49,264 bases of DNA from Histophilus somni (lineage in GTDB: Bacteria > Pseudomonadota > Gammaproteobacteria > Enterobacterales > Pasteurellaceae). The stretch is from positions 62,006-111,269 of the forward strand of contig NZ_JACHGQ010000008.1 in the NCBI RefSeq assembly GCF_014202395.1. Direction: 5' to 3'. The translations under genes were made by a program, and so were the position numbers. This document shows positions 9,448-19,689 of this stretch, one piece after another. The notes beneath the pieces are model-generated. The model had not been told where the DNA came from. It ran no database searches and saw only the letters and a list, made by a program, of their open reading frames with translations. Numbering within the stretch: position 1 is the stretch's first letter; each line of letters begins with the position of its first letter.

Positions 9448-11346
9448 TTACTCATTTTTTTTCAAATCTGCTTTTTTATTCTCTTTCGTTTGAAGTCCTA
9501 GTTTCCGCAGTGCGGAAAAATTAAAGTAACCTAATAATTCAGGTAAAAGTTCACTGAGCGTTTGCATAAATTGTTGATAGGATCCTTGCCTGCGGCTGAT
9601 GCTGTCCAGTTGAGCTTCCCAATGTGCGGTCATATCCGGCTGAGTTGCGATTTCTGGTAAGGCTTGAATGAGTGTTCTGCCTGTTTCTGTACTGTGAATA
9701 TTCCGCCCTTTTTTATAGATGAATCCTCGCTTAAATAATAATTCAATAATGCCTGCTCTTGTTGCTTCCGTACCTAGACCATCTGTTTCACGTAAGATTT
9801 TTTTCAATTCTTTATTTTGTACAAAACGTGCGATTCCCGTCATTGCCGAAAGTAAGGTTGCATCGGTAAAAGGTTTTGGCGGTTGTGTTTTTTTGCTAAT
9901 TACATCACCTTTTTCACAAAATAATTCATCACCTTTTTTCACAATAGGAAGCAAAGGTTCTTGTTGTTCATCTTCATCCTCTTTTCCCCAAAGTTGTTTC
10001 CAGCCCGCAATTTGTAAATTTCTCGCTTGAGCAATAAAAGTTCCCCCAGCAATATTTAATGTAATTTTACTTTTTCGATATTCAGCCTCTTGACAAAATT
10101 GCATCAAGTATTGGCGGGCAATTAAATTATATATTTGTTGTTCATTTTGGTTTAAATGCACTGTTTGACGTTTTGCTGTTGGAATAATAGCATGATGTGC
10201 TTCTACTTTTTTATCGTTCCAACAACGATTTTTCAGCTCAGTATTAACTATATCGGGAATTTCTTTATATAAAATACTGTGTGCGGAAATTGCACGTAAA
10301 ATGGTATGTCGTGCGGCAAAATGTTCTTCAGGTAGATATCGACAGTCGGAACGGGGATAAGTGATCAATTTGTGAGTTTCATATAATTTTTGACAAACAT
10401 CTAAAACCTCTTGTGCAGACATGGCATAACGTTTCGCCGCATCTATTTGTAATGCAGAAAGTGAATAAGGCAAAGGTGCGGTCTCTTTTTCTCTTTTGTC
10501 AATATATTCTGTCACCGTCGCCGGTTGTGCGGTAATGCGTTTTACTACATTTTTAGCTAAAGCGTTGGATAACACCCGTCCTTCTTCATCTTGATAATCT
10601 TCACAGGCTTTACTCGGTTGCCAAAGTGCGGTAAATGTTGAGGGCGTTTTTTCTTTTGTTGCAATAAAGGCTTGAACCTCAAAAAAATCTTTCGGTTGAA
10701 AATGCTCAATTTCTAAATCACGACGTACAATTAATCCTAAGACAGGTGTCTGCACTCGGCCAACGGATAGAACACCGTTATAGCCTGATTGACGACCACG
10801 AATAGTGTAGGCTCGGGTCATATTAATGCCATATAACCAATCTGCTCTTGAACGTGCTAATGCTGATGTAGCAAGGGGGATAAAATTTTTGTTAGGCTGT
10901 AATTTTTTTATTGCCTTTTCTACCGCACTTGGATTGAGATCGTTAATTAGACAACGTTGAATTTCGGCTAATTTTGTAGCAGGCAACTTGGCATAACTGA
11001 AAACTTCATCAACTAATAATTGCCCTTCTCGATCCGGATCCCCAGCATTAATTATAATGTCTGCTTGATGAATTAATTTAAGTACAATGTCCAGCTGACT
11101 TTTTACTTCTTGTCTGGGAAGTAATAGCCATTTTTGCGGAATAATAGGTAAATGTTCTAAACGCCATTGTTTGAACATTGGATTGTAAACATCAGGAGCA
11201 GCTTGTTCCAATAAATGTCCTACACACCAAGTTACATAATCTTGTTCGCCACATTTGACAAAGCCTTGTCCACGTTGATGCGGTTTAGGCAATACGTCAG
11301 CAATAGCTCGAGCAAGGCTGGGTTTTTCCGCTATAAATAATCGCAT
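9448..11346 (-). CDS. topB: DNA topoisomerase III TopB
   Basis: This type IA topoisomerase decatenates DNA through a transient 5'-phosphotyrosyl link. The 632-residue product has the Toprim acidic residues in FIAEKPSLA (E7) and DPDREG (103-108). [11 protein letters not shown] falls near 194-204. The catalytic tyrosine is in [14 protein letters not shown] (Tyr330, E. coli Tyr328). Length is close to E. coli TopB (653), with a slightly shorter C-terminus. The gene is divergent from ybaB. Two uptake signals lie inside it. Confidence 0.96.
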   Translation of the reverse strand: MRLFIAEKPSLARAIADVLPKPHQRGQGFVKCGEQDYVTWCVGHLLEQAAPDVYNPMFKQWRLEHLPIIPQKWLLLPRQEVKSQLDIVLKLIHQADIIINAGDPDREGQLLVDEVFSYAKLPATKLAEIQRCLINDLNPSAVEKAIKKLQPNKNFIPLATSALARSRADWLYGINMTRAYTIRGRQSGYNGVLSVGRVQTPVLGLIVRRDLEIEHFQPKDFFEVQAFIATKEKTPSTFTALWQPSKACEDYQDEEGRVLSNALAKNVVKRITAQPATVTEYIDKREKETAPLPYSLSALQIDAAKRYAMSAQEVLDVCQKLYETHKLITYPRSDCRYLPEEHFAARHTILRAISAHSILYKEIPDIVNTELKNRCWNDKKVEAHHAIIPTAKRQTVHLNQNEQQIYNLIARQYLMQFCQEAEYRKSKITLNIAGGTFIAQARNLQIAGWKQLWGKEDEDEQQEPLLPIVKKGDELFCEKGDVISKKTQPPKPFTDATLLSAMTGIARFVQNKELKKILRETDGLGTEATRAGIIELLFKRGFIYKKGRNIHSTETGRTLIQALPEIATQPDMTAHWEAQLDSISRRQGSYQQFMQTLSELLPELLGYFNFSALRKLGLQTKENKKADLKKNE

Positions 11347-11404
11347 TAGACTACTGATTCTAGGGATTGATGAAAGCCAAATATTCTAACATAAAGTCAG
11401 GCTA

Positions 11405-11433
11405 TTCCAAATTCGCTAAATTTTCGCTAAAAT
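11405..11433 (+). promoter_or_regulatory. Predicted promoter for ybaB
   Basis: TTCCAA (11405-11410), 17 bp and TAAAAT (11428-11433) lie 38 bp before the ybaB start, in the topB/ybaB divergent gap. The spacer and -10 region contain a direct repeat of TTCGCTAAA. Confidence 0.45.
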
Positions 11434-11471
11434 GCCTTGCGTTTTTTGATTAACTTAGATGGAAGAAAATT

Positions 11472-11801
11472 ATGTTCGGAAAAGGTGGCTTAGGTAACTT
11501 GATGAAGCAAGCTCAGCAAATGCAAGAGCGGATGCAAAAAATGCAAGAAGAAATTGCACAATTAGAAGTAACAGGCGAAGCCGGAGCGGGTTTAATTAAG
11601 GTTACAATCAATGGTGCTCATAACTGTCGTCGTATTGATATTGATCCTTCTTTAATGGAAGACGATAAAGAAATGTTAGAAGATCTTATTGCAGCGGCAT
11701 TTAACGATGCAGTACGCCGTGCAGAAGAAATGCAAAAAGAAAAAATGGCATCCGTTACTGCCGGTATGTCTTTACCTCCGGGATTTAAAATGCCGTTTTA
11801 A
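11472..11801 (+). CDS. ybaB: Nucleoid-associated protein YbaB/EbfC
   Basis: This 109-residue member of the YbaB/EbfC DNA-binding family is a small dimeric protein that coats DNA. The N-terminus [18 protein letters not shown] leads into a long helix (about 8-32). A beta hairpin with ITVEVTING-like [15 protein letters not shown] follows, and the end is [12 protein letters not shown] as in E. coli YbaB. It is followed by a strong terminator and then recR, the usual ybaB-recR neighbour pair. Confidence 0.96.
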   Translation: MFGKGGLGNLMKQAQQMQERMQKMQEEIAQLEVTGEAGAGLIKVTINGAHNCRRIDIDPSLMEDDKEMLEDLIAAAFNDAVRRAEEMQKEKMASVTAGMSLPPGFKMPF

Positions 11802-11820
11802 ATTAATTCATATATGACCG

Positions 11821-11848
11821 GGACGCAATGTTTGCGTCCGTTTTTTTT
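11821..11848 (+). terminator. Rho-independent terminator between ybaB and recR
   Basis: GGACGCAA (11821-11828) and TTGCGTCC (11832-11839) form an 8-bp stem with a TGT loop, followed by G and eight T. recR begins only 16 bp later, so some readthrough, or a recR promoter inside ybaB, is implied. Confidence 0.85.
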
Positions 11849-11864
11849 AATAAGATAATTCATT

Positions 11865-12470
11865 ATGCAAAGCAGTCCTCTTTTAGAAAATCTGATTGAA
11901 CATTTACGCTGTTTACCCGGCGTTGGTCCTAAATCCGCACAGCGTATGGCATATCATTTATTGCAACGTGATCGTAGCGGTGGTATGAATTTAGCTGGTG
12001 CTTTAACCGAAGCGATGTCGAAAATTGGTCATTGTACTCATTGCCGCACTTTTACGGAAGAAGAGAGTTGTGCAATTTGTAATAATCCAAGACGACAAAA
12101 TTCGGGTTTTCTTTGTGTTGTGGAACAGCCTTCCGATATTCCGGCTATTGAGCAAACAGGGCAATTTTCCGGGCGATATTTTGTGTTAATGGGACATTTA
12201 TCTCCTTTAGATGGGATTGGTCCGAAAGAAATCGGTTTGGATTTATTGCAAAAGCGGTTACAACATGAAAGTTTTTATGAAGTTATCTTAGCAACCAATC
12301 CAACCGTTGAAGGTGAGGCAACAGCGAATTATATTGCGGAAATGTGTTTTCAACATAATATAAAGGTCAGCCGTATTGCTCATGGTATCCCTGTAGGAGG
12401 GGAATTGGAAACAGTTGACGGCACAACTTTAAGTCATTCACTTATTGGGCGTCGTGAAATTCAACTATAA
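11865..12470 (+). CDS. recR: Recombination mediator RecR
   Basis: RecR acts with RecF/RecO to load RecA on gapped DNA. The 201-residue protein shows the helix-hairpin-helix ([20 protein letters not shown], from about residue 14), the C4 zinc finger (Cys57, 60, 69 and 72 in [17 protein letters not shown]) and the Toprim domain starting [14 protein letters not shown]. The Walker-like tail ends [21 protein letters not shown]. It is convergent with tyrS; a large hairpin sits between them. Confidence 0.97.
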   Translation: MQSSPLLENLIEHLRCLPGVGPKSAQRMAYHLLQRDRSGGMNLAGALTEAMSKIGHCTHCRTFTEEESCAICNNPRRQNSGFLCVVEQPSDIPAIEQTGQFSGRYFVLMGHLSPLDGIGPKEIGLDLLQKRLQHESFYEVILATNPTVEGEATANYIAEMCFQHNIKVSRIAHGIPVGGELETVDGTTLSHSLIGRREIQL

Positions 12471-12473
12471 CAT

Positions 12474-12514
12474 GGTTGACGTCTTCCCCCGACTTTAGGT
12501 GGGGGATGTCAATC
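12474..12514. repeat. GC-rich imperfect hairpin between recR and tyrS (IS200/IS605-end-like)
   Basis: TTGACGTC (12476-12483) pairs with GATGTCAA (12505-12512) with one G-U. After a TT bulge, CCCC pairs with GGGG around a loop containing ACTTTAGGT. It could end transcription from both convergent genes, but it has no U-tract on either strand. The pattern recalls hairpins at IS200/IS605-family ends; that link is from memory, and no transposase is present. Confidence 0.45.
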
Positions 12515-12515
12515 C

Positions 12516-13703
12516 TTATTTTATTGTTACACGTGCGAATTTTCGTTTTCCGACTTGATAAACTGCGGTGGAAGGTGAAACAATAAGTTTTGCATTGTCG
12601 ACTTTTTCACCATTAATTTTGACCCCACCTTGCTGCACCATACGAATAGCCTCAGAAGTTGAGCCAACAAGTCCAGCATCTTTTAATAAATTCGCTAAAC
12701 CGATTTCGCCGGTAAAGGTAAATTCCGGCATGTCATCAGGTATTGCCCCTTTTTGAAAACGATCAATAAATTCTTGTTCTGCAGTATCTGCATCATCAGC
12801 ACTGTGAAAGCGTGTAATAATTTCTTTTGCAAGTAAGATTTTGACATCACGTGGATTACGACCGTTTTCAACATCCTTTTTTAATTGTGTAATTTCTGTG
12901 AGCGGGCGGAATGACAACAGGTTATACCAATCCCACATAAGCTCATCGGAAATTGACATGATTTTACCAAACATATTACTTGGTGTTTCGGTTACGCCAA
13001 TATAGTTACCGAGAGATTTAGACATTTTTTTCTCACCGTCCAATCCGACTAATAAAGGCATAGTAATTGCAACTTGAGGTTTTTGTCCGCAAGATTTTTG
13101 TAGCTCACGCCCCATTAATAAATTGAAGGTTTGATCTGTACCGCCTAACTCGACATCGGCTTCTAAATGTACGGAATCATGACCTTGTAAAAGGGGATAA
13201 ATAAATTCATGAATGGCAATCGGTTGATTATTGTTAAATCGTTTTTTAAAATCATCACGTTCCAACATTCTTGCAACAGTATAATTCGATGCCAAACGGA
13301 TCATTCCTATTGTACCCAACTTACCTAACCAATCTGAATTGAATACAACTTGTGTTTTTTGTGGATCCAATATTTTGAAAATTTGTGTTTTATAAGTTTC
13401 CGCATTGCGTAACACATCTTCTCTTGATAAAGGGGGACGAGTAGTATTTTTTCCTGAAGGATCGCCTACTGTTGCGGTAAAATCGCCGATTAGAAAGATT
13501 ACTTCATGACCAAAGTTCTGGAATTGGCGAAGTTTATTAAGTACAACCGTATGCCCTAGATGAATATCGGGTGCCGTTGGATCTGCACCTAATTTAATGC
13601 GTAGCGGACGGTTTTCTTTGAGTTTTTCAATGAAATCCTGTTCTGAAAAAACATGATCAACACCACGTTTCAATTCGGCAATTACAGTATTTATATTAGT
13701 CAT
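12516..13703 (-). CDS. tyrS: Tyrosyl-tRNA synthetase
   Basis: The enzyme charges tRNA-Tyr. The 395-residue class I synthetase has HLGH (residues 48-51, the HIGH motif), KMSKS (226-230), the tyrosine-binding segment [23 protein letters not shown] and a C-terminal S4 RNA-binding domain (about 330-395, [13 protein letters not shown]-like). The HLGH form and length fit the TyrS subgroup that carries a C-terminal S4 domain. The gene is monocistronic, minus strand, convergent with recR. Confidence 0.96.
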   Translation of the reverse strand: MTNINTVIAELKRGVDHVFSEQDFIEKLKENRPLRIKLGADPTAPDIHLGHTVVLNKLRQFQNFGHEVIFLIGDFTATVGDPSGKNTTRPPLSREDVLRNAETYKTQIFKILDPQKTQVVFNSDWLGKLGTIGMIRLASNYTVARMLERDDFKKRFNNNQPIAIHEFIYPLLQGHDSVHLEADVELGGTDQTFNLLMGRELQKSCGQKPQVAITMPLLVGLDGEKKMSKSLGNYIGVTETPSNMFGKIMSISDELMWDWYNLLSFRPLTEITQLKKDVENGRNPRDVKILLAKEIITRFHSADDADTAEQEFIDRFQKGAIPDDMPEFTFTGEIGLANLLKDAGLVGSTSEAIRMVQQGGVKINGEKVDNAKLIVSPSTAVYQVGKRKFARVTIK

Positions 13704-13837
13704 TATGAATCCTTAATTTGAATAATATTAATAAGTTTTTTATTTTCCTTATTATAGGGATTATTGATTAAAAGAAAAGTCCATAGAATATAAGGTTGTC
13801 GTAATAATTCATTTTTTTCTCGGCGACCAAAGTGCGA

Positions 13838-13877
13838 ATAAAAAAAGCGGTCAAAAAGTATTTCCTTTTGACCACTT
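13838..13877 (-). terminator. Rho-independent terminator downstream of the haemoglobin receptor gene
   Basis: GGTCAAAA (13849-13856) pairs with TTTTGACC (13866-13873), extended by three further pairs after one mismatch. On the minus strand it is followed by a run of seven T. It contains degenerate uptake-signal-like sequence. Confidence 0.7.
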
Positions 13878-13894
13878 ATCTTCTATTTTAAAGA

Positions 13895-15971
13895 CTAGAA
13901 TTTATAATTTACACCCAAGCGGAATTCATGACCACGTGCTGGAAGCGTGTTATCATTTCCACGTTGTGCATGCGATTTGTAATGCTTGTTCATAATATTA
14001 TCAATTGCAAAGTTGACATTCATGCTGTCATCGTTAAACGGTTTCCAGTTGATTGTCAGGTCAGTTACATTATAACCAGGTTTGCCTTTACCCGGCGTAA
14101 CGTTACCCCCTACCAGTAAGAAGTCGTCTTTAGCTTTGACTTTTTCAACAAGGCGGTGATGTAAACCGATTTCAATATTAGGTTCCTCGAAACGGTAACT
14201 TACAGATGCCGTCCATGTGCGACCCATCGCAGAAGCGTATTCAGGATTGCCGCTTAGTAGTGGTTTGTTATTTTCGATGCCGCCACCTTTTTTGGCTTTT
14301 TTGCCAAGATTGGTGTAGAAGCGAGGTTTGCTGTCGGCGACACCAAGACGAGCGGTAAAGCCACCTTGATGGTAACCGAAATTCAATTCATAACCGCGGT
14401 TTTTAATTTTGCCAGCATTTAAGATGCTCTGCCAACCACCATGATTCGAGTGGTTGTCGCGACCGGCGGTTGTGCCTAGGGCATCTTTGATACGTTGCCA
14501 GAAATAGCTACCGTCTACACTGAACGTACCGTTGTCATAGTTAAACCCGATTTCAGTGGTGCGTGCCTGCTCGGCTTTGGTGCCTTCAAGAATACTGGTT
14601 AAACCACGATTTTGACCATGACTTAAAATGGCATCTTGCATACGTGGGCTACGGGTAGCGTAGTTATGGCTCGCACTAAAGCTTAGCTCAGGGGTGGCTT
14701 CGAAAATCACGCCGATACTCGGGTTAAAACTTGAATCACTGACTTTTTTGCCGTCCATCGCTTTAAAGGTAAACTGATCATAGCGTAACCCGGTTGTTAG
14801 CGTAAGCTGGTCAGTGGCTGCTGTTATGGCTTCCACATAAAAACCAGTATCTGATTTACGTTGATTAGAGATACCTCCGGCTTTAAAGTGCGGTTTGGAC
14901 TCTTGATGGCGGTAGTTGATACCGTATTTCACGAGTACATTGTGATGAACCGGTAAATCAAAATTGACGTTTGCTCCTTGGGTCACCACTTTGATTTGAG
15001 TGGCACCTTCTCTATTGCCGGCATAACCATTGCCTTTGTCATTGGCAGACCAACGACCATGTACTAAACGATAAACATTGACAGTGGCTTCTTTGGCAAA
15101 GCCTAAGTTTTTCCCTGTCCATTCTAAATTGGTGTTATCGACCGTCATTTTGCGTGCAGCGGGGGCTTGTTTGGTTGGATTAAAATTGACAAACTCTTCA
15201 CGCACCAAACGATCGCCTTCATGTTGTTCGTGCAAATGGCTCAAGACAAAACGGTGATCGCCGACGGTAGCACCGACTTTGGCGAGGTAGCTGAGTTTAT
15301 TTAAATCGCTGTACAAGACACGGTCAGATTTGTTTACTGAATCATAATAACCTTTACCGGCTTTGTAATTGCCGTCTTTGACAAAGTTTGTTGCGATTAA
15401 CGCATCAAACATCCCGCTTTTTCCATATACGGTGGCATTATAATTTTGAGAGTAATTGGTGCTGAAGCCTGTGCCAACTCTTGCACCGAAGTTTTTATCA
15501 CTGCCTTCCAGTAAATCTAAGGCATCTAGGGTTTTGGCAACAATCGCCCCGTTGGTTTGACCGATACCAGCTGAAGCACTACCTGCCCCTTTTTGGACAG
15601 ACACAATTTTGACCATGGCAGGGTCTAGCATATGACGACCTTGATGGTAGTGAATTTGTGCATCAGAATACGCATTGTCCACTTTAACATCAATGGAGTT
15701 TTGTCCCATACCACGAATATAAAGGTATTGAGAAGTGCCGTTACCCCCCCCCTATGGCGATAGATGGCTCGTTTTTCAGTAAACCGCGTAAATCGGTTTC
15801 CGTACTTTCGTCTTTGATTTGGGTGGTCACGACATTGGTTTTGACTTTTAAACCTTGATGATTTGTAACATTGATGGTGTCCAATACCACAGCATCTGTT
15901 TGAGCAAATGTATTTGCGGTAAACACACCAAATACTAGAGCGGGAATAGGCAGCAATTTAAACTTTTTCAT
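13895..15971 (-). CDS. hmbR: HmbR-type haemoglobin TonB-dependent receptor, phase-variable, OFF in this sequence
   Basis: This outer-membrane receptor gene is split by a frameshift at a nine-G run. The N-terminal frame (15971 to 15741) encodes a signal peptide, a TonB-box-like DTINVT and the start of the plug, then stops right after AIGGG. The rest, from GNGTSQYLYIRGMGQNS through the 22-strand barrel to the terminal NYKF, is open in the next frame. With 8 or 11 G the frames join into one 691-residue protein. The plug (VDNAYSDAQIHYHQGR, VSVQKGAGSASAGIG) and barrel segments (NYATRSPRMQDAI, GFNYDNGTFSVDGSYFWQ) match Neisseria HmbR closely from memory; other haem/haemoglobin receptors are less likely. 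A Fur-like box and a promoter lie upstream. GC content looks higher than in neighbouring genes. Confidence 0.88.
15744..15752 (-). repeat. Poly-G tract (9 G on coding strand) in hmbR plug region
   Basis: Nine C on the plus strand read as GGG GGG GGG followed at once by TAA. Restoring the conserved sequence IGGGNGTSQ needs a G number equal to 2 modulo 3 (8 or 11). The tract lies about 220 bp into the gene, where slipped-strand mispairing would switch expression. Confidence 0.9.
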
Positions 15972-16020
15972 TTGATTTCCTTAATATAAAAACTTTAGAA
16001 ACATATTCTAATTCTTATAT

Positions 16021-16035
16021 TGAAAATTATTTTCA
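16021..16035 (-). promoter_or_regulatory. Fur-box-like operator upstream of hmbR
   Basis: TGAAAATTATTTTCA is a perfect 7-1-7 palindrome and matches the Fur 7-1-7 consensus TGATAATnATTATCA at 12 of 14 positions. It lies about 50 bp upstream of the hmbR start and just downstream of a predicted promoter. Iron repression is therefore expected. Confidence 0.75.
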
Positions 16036-16052
16036 ATGATAAAAACGGCGTG

Positions 16053-16080
16053 ATACTAACATAATTTAATTTTATTGCAA
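16053..16080 (-). promoter_or_regulatory. Predicted hmbR promoter
   Basis: On the minus strand TTGCAA (16075-16080), a 16-bp spacer and TAGTAT (16053-16058), with TG one base upstream of the -10, are placed so that the Fur-like box falls just downstream of the start point. The hmbR ATG follows an AAGGAA ribosome site. Confidence 0.55.
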
Positions 16081-16108
16081 ATATTTCTCATTCAAATTTT
16101 CACATAAA

Positions 16109-17824
16109 TCAAGCGTTAACTCGTTGAGCAAGGAAATCTAATACCTGCTCCTTAGCAATTATTTGTTTTTCACCCGTACGACGATTTTTATATTCAATTT
16201 CGCCTTTTTCTAAATTTTTTTCACCAATAACAATCATATGAGGAACACCTATCAATTCCATATCCGCAAACATCACTCCGGGACGCTCTTTTCGATCATC
16301 AAAGATAACATCTACATTTTTATTGAGTAAGCTCTGATACAATTCTTCAGCAAAAATTTGTACATTTTTTGACTTATACATATTCATTGGGATAATTGCT
16401 ACAGTGAACGGTGCAATTTCATCAGAAGACCAAATAATTCCTTTTTCATCATGGCACTGCTCAATAGTAGCAGCAACAACACGACTTACTCCGATGCCGT
16501 AGCAACCCATAATCATCGTTTGTGGGCGACCATCCTCACCTTGTACAGTTGCTTTCATTGCCTCCGAATATTTTGTACCTAATTGGAAAATATGCCCAAC
16601 TTCAATACCTCGCTTAATCTGTAAAGTACCTTTGCCATCAGGACTTGGATCGCCTTCTACAACATTACGTAAGTCTGCTACTTTAGGTAGGGCAACATCA
16701 CGATCCCAGTTAACATTAAAGTAATGTTTGCCATCAATGTTCGCACCAGTGCTGAAATCGCTCATGAGTGCCACGGAGCGATCAATAATAGTCGGAATTG
16801 GTAGATTCACAGGCCCTAACGATCCTATACTGGCACCAATTTTTGTTTTTATTTCGTCTTCATTTGCAAATTCTAGAGGCTCGGCGACTTCCGGTAATTT
16901 TTGTGCTTTGACTTCGTTTAACTCATGATCTCCACGTACAATCAATGCGATAAGAGGTTGGTTTTCATTTGCACCTTTTACGATCAGTGTTTTAACTGTT
17001 TTTTCCACAGATAAATTAAATTGTTCAACTAAGTCATTAATAGTTTTTGCATTTGGTGTATCTACTAACTCTATAGTTGCACTCGGTGCCTGGCGTTGAC
17101 CTATTGCTACGGCTTCCGCCAATTCAATATTGGCTGCGTAGTCGGAATTGCTTGAAAAAACAATATCATCCTCGCCACTTTTTGCCAGTACTTGAAACTC
17201 ATGAGATGCACTGCCTCCAATAGATCCTGTATCAGCTTGTACGGCACGAAAATCTAATCCTAAACGAGTAAAAATATTATTGTAAGTTCGATACATGACA
17301 TCATAGGTATTTTGTAAACATTCTTTGCTGGTATGGAAAGAATAGGCATCCTTCATCAAAAATTCACGGCCACGCATTACGCCGAAACGAGGTCGCACTT
17401 CATCACGGAATTTTGTTTGAATTTGATATAAGTTCAATGGTAATTGTTTATAAGAACTGACTTCACGATGCACCAAATCGGTAATAACTTCTTCGTGAGT
17501 AGGCCCCAAGACGAAATCACGGTTGCCACGATCTACAAAACGTAGCAGTTCCGGACCATATTGCTCCCAGCGTTGGGACTCTTGCCATAGCTCTGCCGGT
17601 TGAACAACAGGCATTTCAACTTCAATTGCACCGCTCTTATTCATTTCCTCACGAACAATATTTTCCACTTTTTTCAAAACACGTAAGCCGGTGGGTAACC
17701 AGTTATATAAGCCGGATGCCAAAGGTCGTATCATACCTGCCCGTAACATCAATTGATGACTTACTACTTGAGCATCATTTGGGGTTTCTTTTAATGTTGA
17801 TAATAAATATTTACTCGTACGCAT
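16109..17824 (-). CDS. proS: Prolyl-tRNA synthetase
   Basis: This class II synthetase charges tRNA-Pro. The 571-residue protein is of the bacterial type: an N-terminal catalytic part with [13 protein letters not shown] and motif 2 [19 protein letters not shown], an inserted editing domain (about 225-385, which clears Ala-tRNA-Pro), motif 3 [17 protein letters not shown], and a C-terminal anticodon-binding domain with [18 protein letters not shown]. The start [19 protein letters not shown] matches E. coli ProS, and a ribosome site (TAGGAA) precedes it. Monocistronic. Confidence 0.97.
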   Translation of the reverse strand: MRTSKYLLSTLKETPNDAQVVSHQLMLRAGMIRPLASGLYNWLPTGLRVLKKVENIVREEMNKSGAIEVEMPVVQPAELWQESQRWEQYGPELLRFVDRGNRDFVLGPTHEEVITDLVHREVSSYKQLPLNLYQIQTKFRDEVRPRFGVMRGREFLMKDAYSFHTSKECLQNTYDVMYRTYNNIFTRLGLDFRAVQADTGSIGGSASHEFQVLAKSGEDDIVFSSNSDYAANIELAEAVAIGQRQAPSATIELVDTPNAKTINDLVEQFNLSVEKTVKTLIVKGANENQPLIALIVRGDHELNEVKAQKLPEVAEPLEFANEDEIKTKIGASIGSLGPVNLPIPTIIDRSVALMSDFSTGANIDGKHYFNVNWDRDVALPKVADLRNVVEGDPSPDGKGTLQIKRGIEVGHIFQLGTKYSEAMKATVQGEDGRPQTMIMGCYGIGVSRVVAATIEQCHDEKGIIWSSDEIAPFTVAIIPMNMYKSKNVQIFAEELYQSLLNKNVDVIFDDRKERPGVMFADMELIGVPHMIVIGEKNLEKGEIEYKNRRTGEKQIIAKEQVLDFLAQRVNA

Positions 17825-17926
17825 TTTTGTTCCTATATTTCATGATCTTGAATGAAAAAAATTGGTAATAGTGTACCATTGAGTACTATTGGAAAAAAAG
17901 TAAAAGGGATAAGAAAGTCATATTTT

Positions 17927-18391
17927 TTAGTCAAGGGAATAGTTATCCTTTCCGGTAGCGACGTAATTTGCGAAGTCATCATGACTAAATCCATGAGAAA
18001 GCATATAACGCCAAATTTTTTGTTTAGCCCTAGAATCTAATTTATCACGATAGTAAGGAAATTTTTTATTTAAAACCTGTAATACTATTTCGTTCCAATC
18101 AATTTCACTTTCTTGCTCAATTTCGTTAATTAGTTCTGCTGGAATGCCTTTTAGCTGATACAATTCCTGTCTAATTCGCTGTAAACCATAACCACGTTTT
18201 GCACGGTAATAAAGGTAATTTTCAGCAAAACGTTTATCATTTTGCCAGTTTTTTTGTTGACAGTGGGTAAGTGTTTGAGTAATTTCTTGCTCAGTAAAAC
18301 GTTTCTCCTGCATTTTGCAACGAAGTTCAAATTCACTATATTCACGCCGAGCAAGTAAACTCATCACGTAGCCTAATGCGAGAGAAGACAT
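17927..18391 (-). CDS. recX: Regulatory protein RecX
   Basis: RecX inhibits RecA filament growth and activity. The 154-residue, mostly helical product has the family's tandem three-helix repeats: ALGYVMSLLARREYSEFELRCKMQEKRF, then KRFAENYLYYRAKRGYGLQRIRQEL, and IWRYMLSHGFSHDDF near the end. E. coli RecX is 166 residues. It lies 107 bp downstream of recA on the same strand. A hairpin terminator in the gap would limit recX to readthrough from the SOS-regulated recA promoter. Confidence 0.93.
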   Translation of the reverse strand: MSSLALGYVMSLLARREYSEFELRCKMQEKRFTEQEITQTLTHCQQKNWQNDKRFAENYLYYRAKRGYGLQRIRQELYQLKGIPAELINEIEQESEIDWNEIVLQVLNKKFPYYRDKLDSRAKQKIWRYMLSHGFSHDDFANYVATGKDNYSLD

Positions 18392-18437
18392 ATATTTTTC
18401 CTTTGCGGTTAATGTAGATCAAAGAGAGTATGGACGA

Positions 18438-18470
18438 AGAAAAATGCGGTCGTTTTTTACCGCACTTTCT
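18438..18470 (-). terminator. Uptake-signal inverted pair acting as the recA terminator
   Basis: On the minus strand AGAAAGTGCGGT (18459-18470) pairs with ACCGCATTTTTCT (18438-18450) around a loop of A-rich sequence, with a T run in the 3' arm. One arm is a perfect uptake signal and the other a one-base variant, an arrangement common in Haemophilus terminators. It sits between recA and recX. Confidence 0.7.
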
Positions 18471-18498
18471 ATGATGAGAGCTAAACTCTCCGTGTTAA

Positions 18499-19566
18499 TT
18501 AAAAATCACTTTCCGTTCCGGATATATCTTGTTCTGATTCAGCTTCAATATCTGCTAATAGTGCTTTTTCCGGATTTGCCAATAATTCTGAACGTAATTT
18601 TTGCTCCAAAACAGCAGCTTGATCAGGATTTTCAGCTAACCATTTCATTGCATTTGCTTTACCTTGACCAATTTTTTCGCCCTCATAAGAGAACCAAGCA
18701 CCTGATTTATTTACCAACTTGTGTTTTACACCCAATTCAATAAGCTCACCATTTCTAGAAATACCTTCACCGTATAAAATTTGGAAGTCCACTTGTCGGA
18801 ACGGAGGTGCTACTTTATTTTTAACCACTTTTACACGAGTTTCATTACCAATGACTTCATCGCCATTTTTGATACTACCAACACGACGAATATCAAGGCG
18901 AACAGAAGCATAGAATTTTAAAGCATTACCACCTGTCGTAGTTTCAGGATTGCCAAAAACGACACCAATTTTCATGCGAATTTGGTTGATAAAGACGACC
19001 AAACAATTTGAGTTTTTGATCTGACCTGTTAATTTACGTAATGCTTGCGACATAAGTCTTGCCTGCAAACCAACATGAGTATCACCCATTTCGCCTTCAA
19101 TTTCTGCTTTAGGCGTTAAAGCGGCAACAGAGTCAACAATAACCACATCTACAGCACCGGAACGAACTAAGGCATCACAGATTTCCAGTGCCTGTTCACC
19201 ATTGTCAGGTTGAGAAATTAATAATTCTTTAACATCAACACCTAATTTAGCAGCATAAATCGGATCAAGGGCGTGTTCCGCATCAATAAATGCACAGGTT
19301 TTCCCCGCTTTTTGTGCTTGAGCGATGACAGATAATGTTAAAGTAGTTTTACCTGAAGATTCAGGACCAAAAATTTCAACAATACGTCCCATTGGTAAGC
19401 CACCAATACCTAGAGCAACATCTAAACTAAGTGAACCGGTTGAAATTGCCTCGATATCCAGTTTTTGGGTGTCTCCTAATTTCATAATCGCACCTTTACC
19501 AAATTGTTTCTCAATTTGCCCTAGAGCGGCTTCAAGTGCTTTTGCTTTTTCTTCTGGGGTTGCCAT
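18499..19566 (-). CDS. recA: Recombinase RecA
   Basis: RecA forms the ATP-dependent strand-exchange filament and activates LexA cleavage. I place the start at ATG 19566 ([21 protein letters not shown], 355 residues). GAGG lies 7 bp upstream of it, and the upstream in-frame TTG at 19578 overlaps that ribosome site. Walker A is GPESSGKTT (67-75), Walker B follows in [11 protein letters not shown]1/L2 regions include [17 protein letters not shown], and the C-terminus is acidic ([17 protein letters not shown]). A LexA box lies about 50 bp upstream. Confidence 0.98.
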   Translation of the reverse strand: MATPEEKAKALEAALGQIEKQFGKGAIMKLGDTQKLDIEAISTGSLSLDVALGIGGLPMGRIVEIFGPESSGKTTLTLSVIAQAQKAGKTCAFIDAEHALDPIYAAKLGVDVKELLISQPDNGEQALEICDALVRSGAVDVVIVDSVAALTPKAEIEGEMGDTHVGLQARLMSQALRKLTGQIKNSNCLVVFINQIRMKIGVVFGNPETTTGGNALKFYASVRLDIRRVGSIKNGDEVIGNETRVKVVKNKVAPPFRQVDFQILYGEGISRNGELIELGVKHKLVNKSGAWFSYEGEKIGQGKANAMKWLAENPDQAAVLEQKLRSELLANPEKALLADIEAESEQDISGTESDF

Positions 19567-19608
19567 TTTATACCTCAAGTAAATTATGTATCAGAATTTA
19601 TGTACAAT

Positions 19609-19635
19609 ATTATACTGTATTCACATACAGTGCAA
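19609..19635 (-). promoter_or_regulatory. recA promoter with overlapping LexA (SOS) box
   Basis: The 16-mer at 19615-19630, CTGTATGTGAATACAG on the minus strand, fits CTG-N10-CAG with an AT-rich centre. It fills the spacer between TTGCAC (19630-19635) and a perfect TATAAT (19609-19614), so bound LexA would block RNA polymerase directly. Confidence 0.88.
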
Positions 19636-19689
19636 TTTAAAATTTGATATTTTTAGAAATTTTGCGATCTAATCAGCAAAAAGAGAAAA

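Noticed and set aside
13895-15971. hmbR as a true pseudogene
   Set aside because: The only lesion is one base in a nine-G homopolymer at a place where a related receptor is known to switch; the rest of the frame is intact. A homopolymer sequencing error remains possible.
19567-19578. Upstream TTG start for recA
   Set aside because: It overlaps the ribosome binding site of the ATG at 19566, which gives the conserved RecA N-terminus.
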